Source: Prevotellaceae bacterium (lineage in GTDB: Bacteria; Bacteroidota; Bacteroidia; Bacteroidales; UBA932). Taken from it: a DNA stretch of 7,512 bases. The stretch's first letter is position 1; every line of letters starts with the position of its first letter. The DNA lies in NCBI GenBank assembly GCA_031290755.1, contig JAITMY010000147.1:1-7512 (forward strand), written 5' to 3'. Positions 7,465 through 7,512 of this stretch are shown here, in pieces. The notes beneath the pieces were generated by a model. The model did not search any database. It saw only the letters and a program-made list of their open reading frames with translations, and had not been told where the DNA came from. Position numbers and translations under genes: made by a program.

Positions 7465-7472
7465 CAAAAGTA
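7465..7472 (-). promoter_or_regulatory. rpoN: Putative rpoN promoter, Bacteroidota -7 element (TACTTTTG)
   Basis: On the minus strand TACTTTTG matches the TAnnTTTG -7 consensus. It ends 29 bases before the GTG start codon, giving a likely leader of about 20-25 bases. I see no convincing TTTG-type -33 element at the right distance; only a T-run at 7487-7491 lies nearby. The region 7436-7512 holds no gene that I can see and is otherwise AT-rich leader sequence. Confidence 0.55.
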
Positions 7473-7512
7473 CATTTTTTTTCGTGAAAAAGCTTCGCGC
7501 ATCAAAAACTTT

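Noticed and set aside
1..7512. Mobile element, CRISPR array, defence or secretion system
   Set aside because: Every long minus-strand frame but one is a core housekeeping gene, gaps are short, and I see no spaced repeats, transposase or tRNA-like structure.

Overview
The window is an ordinary housekeeping stretch of a bacterial chromosome. All six recognisable genes lie on the minus strand, so the biological reading order runs from high to low coordinates. The likely source is a GC-rich member of the Bacteroidota, probably Bacteroidales. Four things point there: the phosphoglycerate kinase resembles Bacteroides-type enzymes from memory of the family; TAnnTTTG motifs (the Bacteroidota -7 promoter element) sit just upstream of two genes; the start codons have A-rich leaders without a clear Shine-Dalgarno sequence; and short AT-rich intergenic gaps separate GC-rich genes. 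The taxonomy is inference.

Reading order: (1) rpoN, sigma-54 (7435-6068), with its own -7 motif upstream. (2) A 134-base gap holding a good -7 motif (TACCTTTG) and, just upstream of it, a weaker sigma-54-like -24/-12 pair. (3) pgk, phosphoglycerate kinase (5933-4680). (4) The E2 acyltransferase of a 2-oxoacid dehydrogenase complex (4641-3316). (5) lpdA, dihydrolipoamide dehydrogenase or E3 (3301-1943). (6) An uncharacterised 246-residue protein (1915-1175). (7) The E1 component (1120 to beyond base 1), cut by the window edge and probably of the large fused alpha/beta type.

The gaps between pgk, E2, E3, the unknown gene and E1 are 38, 14, 27 and 54 bases. I see no TAnnTTTG motif or terminator in them, so these five genes probably form one transcription unit. 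It would couple a lower-glycolysis, ATP-forming step to oxidative decarboxylation of a 2-oxoacid, most likely pyruvate to acetyl-CoA: E1 decarboxylates with ThDP, the E2 lipoyl arm carries the acyl group to CoA, and E3 reoxidises the lipoyl group with NAD+. The 2-oxoacid substrate is not proved by the sequence.

I see no mobile element, CRISPR array, tRNA, rRNA or defence system, and no intergenic gap above 300 bases. The points most worth a second look are the unknown protein placed between E3 and E1, the unusual E1, a possible degenerate second subunit-binding motif in E2, and the double promoter-like arrangement before pgk.
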